NCBI RefSeq assembly: GCF_013283785.1
Contig: NZ_JABCPZ010000008.1
Location: 41,324 to 105,323 of the forward strand
DNA length: 64,000 nucleotides
Source of the DNA: Nonomuraea antri
GTDB taxonomy: Bacteria; Actinomycetota; Actinomycetes; Streptosporangiales; Streptosporangiaceae
Direction: 5' to 3'
Under the pieces are notes generated by a model that saw only the letters and a list, made by a program, of their open reading frames with translations, made no database searches and was not told the origin of the DNA. The stretch's first letter is position 1. Every line of letters begins with the position of its first letter. Shown here piece after piece: positions 8,352-17,143 of this stretch. The translations under genes were made by a program, and so were the position numbers.

Positions 8352-10418
8352 GTGACGCTAGTGGAGGCGGGTTACACAGCTCGTCACCTGTCGGTGCTCG
8401 AGGGCCTTGAGGCCGTACGCAAGCGCCCGGGCATGTACATCGGGTCGACCGACAGTCGCGGGCTCATGCACTGCCTCTGGGAGATCGTCGACAACGGCGT
8501 CGACGAGGCGCTGGCGGGGCACTGCGACCGCATCGAGGTCGAGCTCTACGCCGACGGCTCCATCGAGGTGCGCGACAACGGCCGCGGCATCCCGGTCGAC
8601 GTCGAGCCCAAGAGCGGCCTGGCCGGTGTCGAGCTCGTCTACACCAAGCTGCACGCCGGCGGAAAGTTCGGCGGCGGCTCCTACGGCGCCTCCGGCGGTC
8701 TGCACGGCGTCGGCGCCTCCGTGGTCAACGCCCTGTCCGCGCGCCTCGACATCGAGGTCGACCGCGACGGCCTCGTCCACGAGATCAGCTTCCGCCGCGG
8801 CGTGCCCGGCGTGTTCGACGGCGACGGGCCCACGGCCAAGTTCAAGAAGAAGTCCGGGCTGCGCCACGGCCGCAAGCTGCCCAAGCGCGTCACCGGCACC
8901 CGCGTGCGCTTCTGGGCCGACAAGCAGATCTTCCTGCCCGACGCCGAGGTCTCGCTCGACGAGATCCACGTGCGCCTGCGGCAGACCGCGTTCCTGGTGC
9001 CCGGCCTGACCCTGGTCGTCTACGACAGCAGGCACGAAGAGCGCATCGAGGACGAGTTCCACTTCGACGGCGGCATCTCCGAGTTCACCGAGTTCCTGGC
9101 CCGCGACGAGGCCGTCTGCGAGGTGCTGCGCCTGCAGGGCGTCGGCCACTTCCACGAGACCGTCCCCGTCCTCGACGACCAGGGCCACATGACGCCCACC
9201 GAGGTGCAGCGCGAGCTGACCGTCGACGTGGCGCTGCGCTGGGGCAAGGGCTACGAGTCCACCGTCCGCTCGTTCGTGAACGTGATCGCCACCCCCAAGG
9301 GCGGCACCCACCTCACCGGCTTCGAGCGCGGCCTGATCCGCACGATCAACGAGCAGCTGCGCGAGACCCGGCTGCTCAAGAACGGCGACGACCCGGTCAC
9401 CAAAGACGACATCCTCGAAGGCCTCACCGGCGTGGTCACCGTGCGGGTGCCCGAGCCGCAGTTCGAGGGCCAGACCAAGGAGATCCTGGGCACGTCCGCG
9501 GCCACCCGCATCGTCTCCCACGTGGTCTCCCGCGAGCTCAAGGAGCTGTTCGCCAACCCGCCGCGCGGCTTCAAGCAGCAGCTGCGCGCGGTGCTGGAGA
9601 AGATCGTGGCCGCCGCCAAGGCGCGCATCGCGGCCCGTGAACACCGCGACAACCAGCGGCGCAAGAGCGCGCTGGAGAGCTCCGCGCTGCCCGCCAAGCT
9701 GGTCGACTGCCGCAGCGAGGGCGTCGACCGCAGCGAGCTGTTCATCGTCGAGGGTGACTCCGCCCTGGGCACCGCCAAGCTCGCCCGCGACTCGGAGTTC
9801 CAGGCGCTGCTGCCGATCCGGGGCAAGATCCTGAACGTGCAGAAGGCGTCCGTGAGCGACATGCTCAAGAACGCCGAGTGCGCCGCCATCATCCAGGTGG
9901 TCGGCGCCGGCTCCGGCCGGTCGTTCGACATCGAGGCGGCCCGCTACGGCAAGGTCATCCTGATGGCCGACGCCGACGTCGACGGCGCCCACATCCGCTG
10001 CCTGCTGCTCACCCTCTTCCACCGCTACATGCGTCCCATGGTCGAGGCCGGGCGGGTCTTCGCCGCGGTGCCGCCGCTGCACCGCATCGAGCTGACCAAC
10101 CCCGGCAAGGGCAAGGACAAGTACATCTACTGCTACTCCGACGCCGAGCTGCAGAAGGTGCTGCGCGACCTGGAGCGCCGCGGCAAGCGCTGGAAGGACC
10201 CGGTGCAGCGCTACAAGGGTCTGGGCGAGATGGACGCCGACCAGCTCGCGGAGACCACCATGGACCCCAGGCACCGCATCCTGCGCCGGGTGCGCATCGA
10301 GGACGCCGAGGCGGCCGAGGGCATCTTCAGCCTGCTCATGGGCAGCGACGTGGCGCCGCGGCGCGAGTTCATCGTGAACAGCGCGGCCGAGGTCGACCGC
10401 GACCACATCGACGCCTGA
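8352..10418 (+). CDS. parE: Type IIA DNA topoisomerase subunit B (topoisomerase IV ParE/GyrB family)
   Basis: ATPase subunit, 688 residues. Residues 1-220 are the GHKL ATPase (EIVDNGVDEALAGHC, DNGRGIPVDVEPKSG, GGLHGVGASVVNALS), then the transducer domain with KGGTHLTGFERGL, then the TOPRIM domain with EGDSALGTAK near 465 and DADVDGAHIRCLLLTLFHRY near 540. The C-terminal block QRYKGLGEMDADQLAETTMD is diagnostic. GTG 8352 is preceded by GGGGAG at 5-nt spacing. The A subunit is encoded on the other strand from 15200, so the two are near but not co-transcribed. True gyrase is normally beside dnaA/recF, so this is taken as the second type IIA enzyme; calling it topoisomerase IV is by family convention. 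Confidence 0.95.
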   Translation: MTLVEAGYTARHLSVLEGLEAVRKRPGMYIGSTDSRGLMHCLWEIVDNGVDEALAGHCDRIEVELYADGSIEVRDNGRGIPVDVEPKSGLAGVELVYTKLHAGGKFGGGSYGASGGLHGVGASVVNALSARLDIEVDRDGLVHEISFRRGVPGVFDGDGPTAKFKKKSGLRHGRKLPKRVTGTRVRFWADKQIFLPDAEVSLDEIHVRLRQTAFLVPGLTLVVYDSRHEERIEDEFHFDGGISEFTEFLARDEAVCEVLRLQGVGHFHETVPVLDDQGHMTPTEVQRELTVDVALRWGKGYESTVRSFVNVIATPKGGTHLTGFERGLIRTINEQLRETRLLKNGDDPVTKDDILEGLTGVVTVRVPEPQFEGQTKEILGTSAATRIVSHVVSRELKELFANPPRGFKQQLRAVLEKIVAAAKARIAAREHRDNQRRKSALESSALPAKLVDCRSEGVDRSELFIVEGDSALGTAKLARDSEFQALLPIRGKILNVQKASVSDMLKNAECAAIIQVVGAGSGRSFDIEAARYGKVILMADADVDGAHIRCLLLTLFHRYMRPMVEAGRVFAAVPPLHRIELTNPGKGKDKYIYCYSDAELQKVLRDLERRGKRWKDPVQRYKGLGEMDADQLAETTMDPRHRILRRVRIEDAEAAEGIFSLLMGSDVAPRREFIVNSAAEVDRDHIDA

Positions 10419-10468
10419 CCGCGCCACGCCGACGGCGGTCTGATCGCCTCGCCCCCGCAGAGGGGGAC

Positions 10469-10497
10469 GGCCGGCACCTCACGTCGAGGCGCCGGCC
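10469..10497. terminator. Bidirectional hairpin between topoisomerase B and carbonic anhydrase genes
   Basis: GGCCGGC-A-CCTC (10469-10480) pairs with GAGG-C-GCCGGCC (10486-10497), an 11-bp stem with one internal mismatch in the gap between convergent genes. Confidence 0.65.
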
Positions 10498-10530
10498 CGC
10501 GGTTCAGGCGTGTTCAGGCTTGCCTGTGGT

Positions 10531-11025
10531 TCAGGCTTGGACGGGGAGCAGGCGGCCCGAGTGCACGTCGTAGATGGCGCCGGCGATCGGCATGTCCTCC
10601 GGCAGGAACGGGGTCGTGCGGATGCGGGTCAGGTCGTGCCGGAGCGCTTCGTTCTGGTCGGGAACCGTGTGGAACTCCAGGCTGCGGGTGTCGACGCCGC
10701 GCTCGCTCGTGAGGGCGTGCACGTCGGCGTCGCTGACCTTGGACATGCCGCAGTCGGTGTGCGGCATGACCAGGACGCGCTCCACGCCCAGCAGGTAGAC
10801 GGCCAGCACCAGGGTACGCAGGACGTCGTCCGTCACCCTGGCGCCCGCGTTTCTGAGGATCTTGGCGTCGCCGGCTTTGAGCCCGAGCAGGCCGAGCGGG
10901 TCGATCCGGGAGTCCATACAGGTCACCACGGCCAGGCCGCGGGCGGCGCGGCCGGTCAGGCCGGAATCGCCGAACTTCTTGGCGTACTTCGCGTTGGCGG
11001 CATACAGGTCGTCGAACGCACTCAT
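10531..11025 (-). CDS. Beta-class carbonic anhydrase
   Basis: Zinc enzyme of 164 residues interconverting CO2 and bicarbonate. The zinc ligands are in CMDSR (residues 36-40) and HTDCG (about 88-92), with the catalytic Asp-Arg dyad in CMDSR. The short length and IRNAGAR-like block ILRNAGARVTDDVLRTL match the compact actinobacterial type exemplified by Mycobacterium Rv1284. ATG 11025 has no obvious ribosome site. Bicarbonate from such enzymes feeds biotin carboxylases, including the acyl-CoA carboxylase at 32-33 kb, but no regulatory link is visible. It diverges from the small hypothetical gene at 11164. Confidence 0.93.
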   Translation of the reverse strand: MSAFDDLYAANAKYAKKFGDSGLTGRAARGLAVVTCMDSRIDPLGLLGLKAGDAKILRNAGARVTDDVLRTLVLAVYLLGVERVLVMPHTDCGMSKVSDADVHALTSERGVDTRSLEFHTVPDQNEALRHDLTRIRTTPFLPEDMPIAGAIYDVHSGRLLPVQA

Positions 11026-11163
11026 GTGTCAGATGATCCCGCATGCAGATTTCCTGATGGTTTCCGGGGTGGCGACAGGCGGGTCCTGGCCAACCTCCCA
11101 CGATCGAAGCTCACCATGAGTGATGATGTCGTAGCCAGCTGTACGCGACTGAAGAGAGATGTC

Positions 11164-11478
11164 GTGAGTAGGTCTGCTTCGCTGGCCGCGTACTTCCGTG
11201 CCGCGGCCTGGCGCCGACTCGACCGGGTGGAGCCCAACGACGACGACCGGAACGCCCGCTCCGCCCTGGCGCTCCTCGACGCCGCCGCTTACGCGGCCGA
11301 CCTGCCCGAGGATGATCCGCTGATCATCCGGCTCGACGAGGCCGGGTGTTTCGGGCTGCTGGGATGCGACGAGTTCGATCCGGGCGAGGCGGGCGAGCGG
11401 CTCGTCCGTGACTGGTCGGGCGGCGAGCCCCACGAACTGCTCCTGGCCATCCCGCAGGCGATGACCACCGGCGCTTAG
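11164..11478 (+). CDS. Hypothetical protein
   Basis: Unrecognised protein of 104 residues: a helical N-terminus rich in Ala/Arg (ASLAAYFRAAAWRRLDRVEP), a central acidic stretch and a C-terminal part with LIIRLDEAGCFGLLGCDEFDPG. GTG 11164 has GAGAGA 4 nt upstream; an in-frame ATG at 11116 would add 16 residues and cannot be excluded. It seems a genuine gene from its codon use (G/C third positions) and its position divergent from the carbonic anhydrase. Function unknown. Confidence 0.6.
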   Translation: MSRSASLAAYFRAAAWRRLDRVEPNDDDRNARSALALLDAAAYAADLPEDDPLIIRLDEAGCFGLLGCDEFDPGEAGERLVRDWSGGEPHELLLAIPQAMTTGA

Positions 11479-11566
11479 CGGGTGAAACCCAGCGCGGGCG
11501 GGTGCTGCGGCTTGCGTTTGGGTGGCGTCGCGCGGGTAGGTTCGGCTGTTCTGAGGAGGAGCGTCG

Positions 11567-11941
11567 ATGGACGGTATCGCGAAATTTCGGACAACGGTGG
11601 TGGACTGCCCCAACCCCCTGGAGCTCGCCGAGTTCTACTCGAAGCTCGTCGGCTGGCCCATCACCTCGGTCGAGGACGACTGGGTCGTCGTCACCCAGGA
11701 CGGCCCGCCGGCCAGGCTGGCGTTCCAGCTCGCCGAGGACTACCAGCCGCCGGACTGGCCTAAGCCGGACCGTCCGCAGCAACTGCACATCGACGTGACC
11801 GTGGACGACCTCGACCGGGCCGAGCTTCAGGTTCTGGAGATCGGCGCCACCAAGCACGAGCACCAGCCCAGCGAGGACGACAGCTTCCGCGTCTTCCTCG
11901 ACCCCGCGGGCCACACGTTCTGCCTCTGCAGAGAGCCCTGA
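11567..11941 (+). CDS. VOC family protein (glyoxalase/dioxygenase fold)
   Basis: Single VOC domain of 124 residues. The first babab unit is TTVVDCPNPLELAEFYSKLVGW and the second is LHIDVTVDDLDRAELQVLEIGA, ending in FLDPAGHTFCLCR. This layout (GTP-less, short, with PNPLELAEFY) is typical of the actinobacterial glyoxalase-like subfamily whose substrate is generally unknown. GAGGAG is 5 nt before ATG 11567. Candidate metal ligands are His in LHIDV and a Glu/Asp at the C-terminus, but the family often lacks catalysis. Confidence 0.88.
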   Translation: MDGIAKFRTTVVDCPNPLELAEFYSKLVGWPITSVEDDWVVVTQDGPPARLAFQLAEDYQPPDWPKPDRPQQLHIDVTVDDLDRAELQVLEIGATKHEHQPSEDDSFRVFLDPAGHTFCLCREP

Positions 11942-11945
11942 CCCC

Positions 11946-11964
11946 GGGGCGGACGGCCCGCCCC
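11946..11964 (+). terminator. Possible terminator after the VOC gene
   Basis: GGGGCGG (11946-11952) pairs with CCGCCCC (11958-11964), 4 bp after the VOC stop. Short stem, moderate support. Confidence 0.4.
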
Positions 11965-12080
11965 AGGGGCCGCCCCCAAAACCGCCCCCGGTCTGAGGGG
12001 TCGGCCCAAGGTCTAAGGAGCCGGCCTCGGTTTCGCTCTCGGCCCCGTTTCGGTCTCGGCGGGTCAGCGGGTCGACCGGG

Positions 12081-12420
12081 CCGGGGTACGCCGAGGGCGT
12101 CGGCGACGCCGGCCGCCGGGGCCGCACGTTGGAGCTGTCGGCCGCCGACCAGGCCGCCGTGGACCGGGTCTGCGCGGCGCTGAGATGCGTCGTGCCGGTC
12201 GTGGGCGGGCGTCCGCTGGTGCGTGGGCGACCTGTCGCGCATGGCGGCCCTGGTGGCGGCCTGGCTGCCGAACAGCGAGGGCGACGGGGTGGCCGATCCG
12301 CTGTTCGGGCGGGTGCCGTACACCGGGCGGCTGCCGTTCTCGTGGTTCCGGGACCTGGCGCAGTTGCCGCTGAACGCGGGCGACGCGGTCGACGACCCGC
12401 CGTTCCCCTGGCCGCGCTAA
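12081..12420 (+). pseudogene. Glycoside hydrolase family 3 C-terminal remnant, frameshifted
   Basis: Only the last 110 or so residues of a GH3 beta-glucosidase-like protein remain. Frame A (from 12081) reads GYAEGVGD and then ELSAADQAAVDRVCAAL and [11 protein letters not shown]. Near 12215-12225 the match moves to frame B, which reads [34 protein letters not shown] and QLPLNAGD and stops at 12418-12420. In intact GH3 enzymes these blocks are contiguous in one frame. No catalytic N-terminal barrel is present upstream: 11965-12080 shows no GH3 similarity. The family call rests on remembered GH3 C-terminal sequences. Confidence 0.7.
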
Positions 12421-12435
12421 ACGGCCGCGCTAAAC
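12410..12435. repeat. 13-bp perfect tandem duplication
   Basis: GGCCGCGCTAAAC occurs at 12410-12422 and again at 12423-12435, spanning the end of the GH3 remnant. It looks like a junction duplication at a deletion point. Confidence 0.75.
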
Positions 12436-12547
12436 GGCCGCCCGTCGGACTCGAAGTCGGTGACGGCGAACAGCTCGGCGGGACGGGCGGCGCGACGAGG
12501 AACGAGGCGACAAGGGCAGCGGCCGCCCACAACCGGGTCCGGAACAT
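12421..12547 (-). pseudogene. Secreted protein remnant: signal peptide followed by frameshifted fragment
   Basis: From ATG 12547 the minus strand encodes a clear Sec signal peptide (MFRTRLWAAAALVASFLVA). A shifted frame immediately after reads AELFAVTDFESDGRPF, and the sequence then runs into the 13-bp duplication and the GH3 remnant. Open reading continues only as low-complexity sequence. I read this as the first 40 or so codons of a lost secreted, perhaps carbohydrate-active, protein. The product identity cannot be given. Confidence 0.5.
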
Positions 12548-12559
12548 GGGCCCATCAGA

Positions 12560-12573
12560 GAGAGCGTTCTCTC
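12560..12573. promoter_or_regulatory. LacI-type operator-like palindrome upstream of the broken secreted-protein gene
   Basis: GAGAG-CGTT-CTCTC is an inverted repeat 13 nt upstream of the signal-peptide ATG at 12547. Its layout (GAGAGCGNTCTC-like) resembles operators of LacI-family regulators of polysaccharide genes in actinomycetes, which have central CG-containing cores. The regulator gene is not in the window. Confidence 0.4.
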
Positions 12574-12655
12574 AGAGGGATCGGCAGCCGGGCCGATTTC
12601 ATACCACCTGAGGGTCAACCGGAGTGCTCACGGTCCGCATCCGCCCCGAGAGCGA

Positions 12656-12695
12656 GACCGCCGCGTCACCTCCCACGGAATGTGACGCGGCGGTC
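12656..12695 (-). terminator. Terminator of the topoisomerase subunit A gene
   Basis: GACCGCCGCGTCAC (12656-12669) and GTGACGCGGCGGTC (12682-12695) form a perfect 14-bp stem with a 12-nt loop, 15 bp past the stop. Confidence 0.85.
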
Positions 12696-12710
12696 GCGCA
12701 CAAGCAAGCG

Positions 12711-15200
12711 CTACGCCTCGGGCGGCGCTTCCGCCGGGCTCTCGGCCTCGGGGCCCGCGCCCAGCGCGCCGCCGACGGCGCCGATCGTGTGCGTGAGCCG
12801 CACGCCCGACCCGTCGCGCCGCCCGATCTCGTCGGGCAGCGGCACCGGCTTGCCCACCGCCGACACCGCCTTGGCCGGCGCGGGACCCGCCCAGGCCAGC
12901 AGCAGCTCGTCCTCACCCTTCAGGAACCGCTGCGCCCGCACGCCGCCCGTGGCGCGCCCCTTGGGCGGGAACTCGGCGTAGTCGGACACCTTGCCGCCGC
13001 CCACCTGCGTGCCGGGCAGCGCCGTGGACGAGCCCGCCACCGTGACCACCTGCGCGGGACGCTCGGGATCGACCACGCCGAACCAGATCACCCGGGCGCC
13101 GTCGTCGAGCCTGATGCCCGCCATGCCGCCGGCCGGACGGCCCTGCGGACGCACCAGCGAGGCCGGGTAACGCAGCAGTTGCGCGTCGGAGGAGATGAAC
13201 ACCAGATCGTGCGACTCGGACTCCAGCTCGGCCGCGCCCACCACGGTGTCGCCGTCCTTGAGCGTGATCACCTCGAAGTCGTCGCGGTTGGCCGGGTATT
13301 CGGGCACCACCCGCTTGACCACGCCCTGCGCCGTGCCCAGGGCCAGGCCGGGGCCGTCGGGGTCGAGCGAGCCGAGCCCGACCACCTTCTCGTCGGGCTG
13401 CAGCGAGACGTACTCGGAGACCGGATGACCGCCCGACAGCGTCGGCGGGTTGGCCGAAGGCGGCAGCGTGGGCAGGTCGACGACCTGGACCCTGATCAGC
13501 CGGCCCTGCGACGTGACCACGCCGACCTCGCCTCTGACCGTGGTGCGCACGGCCGAGACCAGCACGTCGTGCGCGGCCCGCTCGCCCTCGCCGGACAGCG
13601 GCTCGGCGTCGGCGGTGCGGGCCAGCAGCCCGGTCGACGACAGCAGCGCCAGGCACGGCGTGTCGGCCACCTGCAGCTCGACGGTCGGCGTGCGCGGCGC
13701 GCCAGACGCCTCCAGCAGCACCGTGCGGCGCGGGGTGCCGTATTTCTTGGCCACGTCGGCCAGTTCGCCCGAGACCACCTGGCGCAGCTTGGCGTCGGAC
13801 GACAGGATCTCGGTCAGCGCCGCGATCTCGTCGCTCAGCGTCTGCTTCTCCCTGTCGAGTTCGAGCTTGTCGAACTTGGTGAGCCGGCGCAGCGGCGTGT
13901 CGAGGATGTAGGAGGCCTGGATCTCGCTCAGGTCGAAGATGTCCATCAGGCGCACGCGGGCGTGGCCGGAGTCTTCGGACGAGCGGATGATCTGGATGAC
14001 CTCGTCGATGTTGAGCAGCGCGATGATCAGGCCGTCGACCAGGTGCAGGCGCTCCTCGCGCTTGCGCCGCCGGAACTCGGACCTGCGCCGCACGACCTCG
14101 AGCCGGTGGCCGACGTAGACCTGCAGCAGCTCGCGCAGGCCCAGCGTGCGCGGCTCGCCGTCGACCAGCGCCACGTTGTTGATGCCGAAGGTCTCCTCCA
14201 TCGGCGTCAGCCGGTAGAGCTCCTCCAGCACGGCCTCGGGGATGAAGCCGTTCTTGATCTCGATGACCAGGCGCAGGCCCTTGTGCCGGTCGGTGAGGTC
14301 TTTCAGGTCGGCGATGCCCTGCAGCTTCTTGCTGGTCACCAGCTCTTTGATCTTGGTGACCACGCGCTCGGGGCCGACGTTGTAGGGCAGCTCGGTGACG
14401 ATGATGCCCTTGCGGCGCGGGGTGATCTGCTCGACCGTGCACTTGGCGCGCATGCGGAAGGTGCCGCGCCCGCTCTCGTACGCGTCGCGCACGCCCTGCA
14501 GGCCGATGATCGTGCCGCCGGTCGGCAGGTCGGGGCCGGGGACGAACTTCATGAGGTCGTCGAGCGTGGCGTCGGGCTTCTTGATCAGGTGCCTGGCGGC
14601 CGCCACGACCTCGGTGAGGTTGTGCGGCGCCATGTTGGTGGCCATGCCGACCGCGATGCCGCTGGTGCCGTTGACCAGCAGGTTGGGGAACGCCGACGGC
14701 ACGACGACCGGCTCGGTCTCCTGGCCGTCGTAGTTGGGCTTGAAGTCGACGGTGTCCTCGTCGAGCGACTCCACCATGAGCATGGCGGCCGGGGCCAGCC
14801 TGGCCTCGGTGTAACGCATGGCGGCCGGCAGGTCGTCGGGGGAGCCGAAGTTGCCGTGCCCGTCGACCAGCGGCAGCCGCATGGAGAACGGCTGCGCGAG
14901 CCGCACCAGCGCGTCGTAGATCGCGCTGTCGCCGTGCGGGTGCAGCTTGCCCATCACGTCGCCGACGACGCGGGAGCACTTGACGTGCCCGCGGTCGGGG
15001 CGCAGGCCCATCTCGCTCATCGAGTAGAGGATGCGCCGCTGCACCGGCTTCAGTCCGTCGCGAGCGTCGGGCAGTGCCCGCTGGTAGATCACCGAGTAGG
15101 CGTACTCCAGGAAGCTCGTGCGCATCTCCGAGGAGACGTCGATGTCGACGATCCGCTCCTCGAAATCCTCTGGCGGGGGTGCAGTCGTACGTCGGGCCAT
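12711..15200 (-). CDS. parC: Type IIA DNA topoisomerase subunit A (topoisomerase IV ParC/GyrA family)
   Basis: Breakage-reunion subunit of about 829 residues. The N-terminal winged-helix/tower core has [20 protein letters not shown], the [14 protein letters not shown] quinolone-pocket region and the catalytic tyrosine Tyr130 in [11 protein letters not shown]. The C-terminal beta-pinwheel (about 500-800) ends in an acidic Ala/Glu-rich tail. No GyrA-box of the form QRRGGKG is seen, which favours a decatenase rather than a supercoiling gyrase (inference from family knowledge). ATG 15200 gives the common MARRTT start; an ATG three codons upstream (15209) is equally possible and neither has a clear ribosome site. 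Its partner B subunit is at 8352-10418. Confidence 0.95.
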   Translation of the reverse strand: MARRTTAPPPEDFEERIVDIDVSSEMRTSFLEYAYSVIYQRALPDARDGLKPVQRRILYSMSEMGLRPDRGHVKCSRVVGDVMGKLHPHGDSAIYDALVRLAQPFSMRLPLVDGHGNFGSPDDLPAAMRYTEARLAPAAMLMVESLDEDTVDFKPNYDGQETEPVVVPSAFPNLLVNGTSGIAVGMATNMAPHNLTEVVAAARHLIKKPDATLDDLMKFVPGPDLPTGGTIIGLQGVRDAYESGRGTFRMRAKCTVEQITPRRKGIIVTELPYNVGPERVVTKIKELVTSKKLQGIADLKDLTDRHKGLRLVIEIKNGFIPEAVLEELYRLTPMEETFGINNVALVDGEPRTLGLRELLQVYVGHRLEVVRRRSEFRRRKREERLHLVDGLIIALLNIDEVIQIIRSSEDSGHARVRLMDIFDLSEIQASYILDTPLRRLTKFDKLELDREKQTLSDEIAALTEILSSDAKLRQVVSGELADVAKKYGTPRRTVLLEASGAPRTPTVELQVADTPCLALLSSTGLLARTADAEPLSGEGERAAHDVLVSAVRTTVRGEVGVVTSQGRLIRVQVVDLPTLPPSANPPTLSGGHPVSEYVSLQPDEKVVGLGSLDPDGPGLALGTAQGVVKRVVPEYPANRDDFEVITLKDGDTVVGAAELESESHDLVFISSDAQLLRYPASLVRPQGRPAGGMAGIRLDDGARVIWFGVVDPERPAQVVTVAGSSTALPGTQVGGGKVSDYAEFPPKGRATGGVRAQRFLKGEDELLLAWAGPAPAKAVSAVGKPVPLPDEIGRRDGSGVRLTHTIGAVGGALGAGPEAESPAEAPPEA

Positions 15201-15300
15201 GTCGAACATTGTGCCGAAGAGACGAGAGTGCCCGCGACTTCAACGGCGTCTTGTCCGGCTAATCCCGGATCCGCGGGCGCGTCACCGGCGTCCGAAGCTC

Positions 15301-15330
15301 TTGACCAAGCAATTGCTTGGGCTTTACGTT
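15301..15330 (+). promoter_or_regulatory. Promoter of the TauD-like gene with 16-bp palindromic operator in the spacer
   Basis: TTGACC (15301-15306) and TACGTT (15325-15330) are separated by 18 bp. The spacer and the end of the -35 box are occupied by the perfect palindrome CCAAGCAATTGCTTGG (15305-15320), so a dimeric repressor bound there would block RNA polymerase. The start codon is 33 bp downstream. The size and GCAATTGC core would suit a MarR- or TetR-type regulator, none of which is encoded next to it. Confidence 0.65.
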
Positions 15331-15362
15331 GCTGGGGACGAGAACCCGTCCCCGGAGGCGTC

Positions 15363-16184
15363 ATGATCGAGTTTCATCCCGTGACCAAGCACATCGGCGC
15401 CGAAGTCACCGGGGTCGATCTGCGCAAACCCCTCTCGCAGGAGGACGCCGCGACCCTGCGTCAAGGCTGGCTCAAGCACCTGGTGCTGTTCTTCCGCGAC
15501 CAGCACATCGACGACGAGCAGCACCTGCAGTTCGCGCTGAACTTCGGCACGCTCAACCATCCGGCGTTCAAGAAGGACTCGGGCAGCCCCATCCATGTGC
15601 TCGACCAGACCGACCCCAAGGGCGAGGGCGGCGACGAGTGGCACAGCGACAACACCTTCGAGCCCACGCCGCCCATGGGATCGCTGCTGCGCTGCGTGCA
15701 ACTGCCCGGCGTCGGCGGCGACACCTGCTGGGCCAACACGTACCTGGCCTACGAGACGCTCTCGCCGCCGATGCAGCGGCTGTGCGACGAGCTGACCGCG
15801 GTGCACGACATCACGATGTCGATGAAGAAGGCCATCTCGAAGGGTCACCCGTTCGACCTGGCCGAGATCCAGGCCAAGTGGCCGCCGATCGAGCGTCCGG
15901 TGGTGCGCGTGCACGCGGAGACGGGCAGGAAGGCGCTGTTCGTCAACCGCGCGTCGACCACCAGGTTCGTCGGGCTGTCCGACCGCGAGAACGAGGCGCT
16001 GCTGCCGTTGCTGATCGACCACATCAGGTCCCCCGAATACCAGCTCAGGCTCCGCTGGCGGCCGGGCACGCTGGCCTTCTGGGACAACCGCCCGACCCAG
16101 CACTACGCGGTGGCCGACTACACCGAGCGCCGGCGCATGCACCGGGTGACGATCAACGCCTTCCCCGAGCACGCCGACCGGTAG
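15363..16184 (+). CDS. TauD/TfdA family Fe(II)/2-oxoglutarate-dependent dioxygenase
   Basis: Protein of 273 residues. The iron-binding HxD pair is WHSDNTF near residue 97, the distal region is GTLAFWDNRPTQHYAVADY followed by RRMHRVTI, which holds the second His region and the Arg for 2-oxoglutarate. Taurine, alkylsulfonate, 2,4-D and other small acids are known substrates of the family; the substrate here is unknown. GGAGG is 4 nt before ATG 15363. A single-gene unit, ending 6 bp from the convergent lipoprotein gene, with its own operator-bearing promoter (15301-15330). The presence of a tight palindrome suggests induction by a small molecule. Confidence 0.93.
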   Translation: MIEFHPVTKHIGAEVTGVDLRKPLSQEDAATLRQGWLKHLVLFFRDQHIDDEQHLQFALNFGTLNHPAFKKDSGSPIHVLDQTDPKGEGGDEWHSDNTFEPTPPMGSLLRCVQLPGVGGDTCWANTYLAYETLSPPMQRLCDELTAVHDITMSMKKAISKGHPFDLAEIQAKWPPIERPVVRVHAETGRKALFVNRASTTRFVGLSDRENEALLPLLIDHIRSPEYQLRLRWRPGTLAFWDNRPTQHYAVADYTERRRMHRVTINAFPEHADR

Positions 16185-16190
16185 CGGTCG

Positions 16191-17012
16191 TCACGGCCGG
16201 ACCGCCCACAGGACCAGGCAGACGAAGGACGCGATCAGCGCTTCGAGCCCGTACATGATGTTGCGCGCCGTCGGCCCGGCCAGCGTGTACGCCACGGCGG
16301 CCAGGAAACAGCCGACGGTCAGCGCCACGTCCACCACGCCCAGGACGATGGCCAGCAGCAGCCGCACCAGGAACCAGACGAACCCGAGCCCGAACCAGCT
16401 GTCCATGGTGGAGTCGTCGTAGGCCCAGCGCGACAGCGCCATGGGGGAGTAGAAGCAGGAGTCCCAGTACTCCTGCCACTTGTCCCCGAACGTGGCCGTG
16501 CGCTGCTGGGCCACCGGCTGCCCGCCGCCGGTGAACTCGACGGTCTGGACGTCTCCCCTGGTGACGTCGATGAGGATCTGACGGTCGACGACCTCGATCA
16601 CGGCCGTGCCGTTCACCACGGCCCTGAACCGTCCCTCGCCGGTCTTGACCCGGTAGATGTGGTCGTAGCCGGTGATGTTCGGATTGCCGGGGTCTCGGCG
16701 GGCGTCGCGGAGTATGACGTGGAGGACGTCGTCCCCCGGCTCCGTCAACGTGTAATGCGCCCCGATCGAGAACACCCCGAGCGGTGTGACCAGCGTGCTC
16801 TCGCCGGTCACCTTCCAGCCCGCCGGCCCCCATTCCAGCTTGACCGGCAGGAAGGCGGGGCGGTAGGACGCCTGCACGTCCGACCCCTGGCAGCCGGTCG
16901 TCACCATGATCATGGCGGCGAGAAGGACGCGGGCGATGGTGCGTAGACGGTGGGGCGCCGCGCGGCCACGCGCGGCACCTGGAACGACGGGCGCGAGTAA
17001 GACCTGCGTCAT
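16191..17012 (-). CDS. Hypothetical lipoprotein with C-terminal membrane segments
   Basis: Protein of 273 residues that I do not recognise. Near residue 40 there is a hydrophobic segment ending in lipobox-like VTTGC, then an extracytoplasmic beta-rich region (residues 50-170), then two to three hydrophobic helices (FVWFLVRLLLAIVLGVVDVA, VGCFLAAVAYTLAG, LIASFVCLVLWAV). A lipidated N-terminus together with C-terminal transmembrane helices is uncommon. ATG 17012 has AGGGGAG 5 nt upstream; the GTG at 17018 is too close to that site. It starts about 130 bp from the divergent RecQ gene. Confidence 0.75.
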   Translation of the reverse strand: MTQVLLAPVVPGAARGRAAPHRLRTIARVLLAAMIMVTTGCQGSDVQASYRPAFLPVKLEWGPAGWKVTGESTLVTPLGVFSIGAHYTLTEPGDDVLHVILRDARRDPGNPNITGYDHIYRVKTGEGRFRAVVNGTAVIEVVDRQILIDVTRGDVQTVEFTGGGQPVAQQRTATFGDKWQEYWDSCFYSPMALSRWAYDDSTMDSWFGLGFVWFLVRLLLAIVLGVVDVALTVGCFLAAVAYTLAGPTARNIMYGLEALIASFVCLVLWAVRP

Positions 17013-17143
17013 CGACACTCCCCTGTGCGGTCCTGCATGGACAACGGCCGGCCCGCCCGCGGGGTTCCGCTCAGGGTGAGCAAGACGCGACCGGAGCGGA
17101 GACGCGTGCGAAACCGTCGGTGAAACCTGGTAACAAGGAGCAC

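Noticed and set aside
8358..10427. 689-codon open frame on the minus strand opposite the topoisomerase B gene
   Set aside because: Mirror frame of a long GC-rich gene; the product is Val/Leu/Asp/Gly-rich without any family block.
10510..11163. Upstream extension of the hypothetical gene at 11164
   Set aside because: Antisense to the carbonic anhydrase gene and without recognisable content.
12624..15362. Long in-frame upstream extension of the TauD-like gene
   Set aside because: Runs antisense through the topoisomerase A gene; ATG 15363 has a good ribosome site and the family's natural N-terminus.
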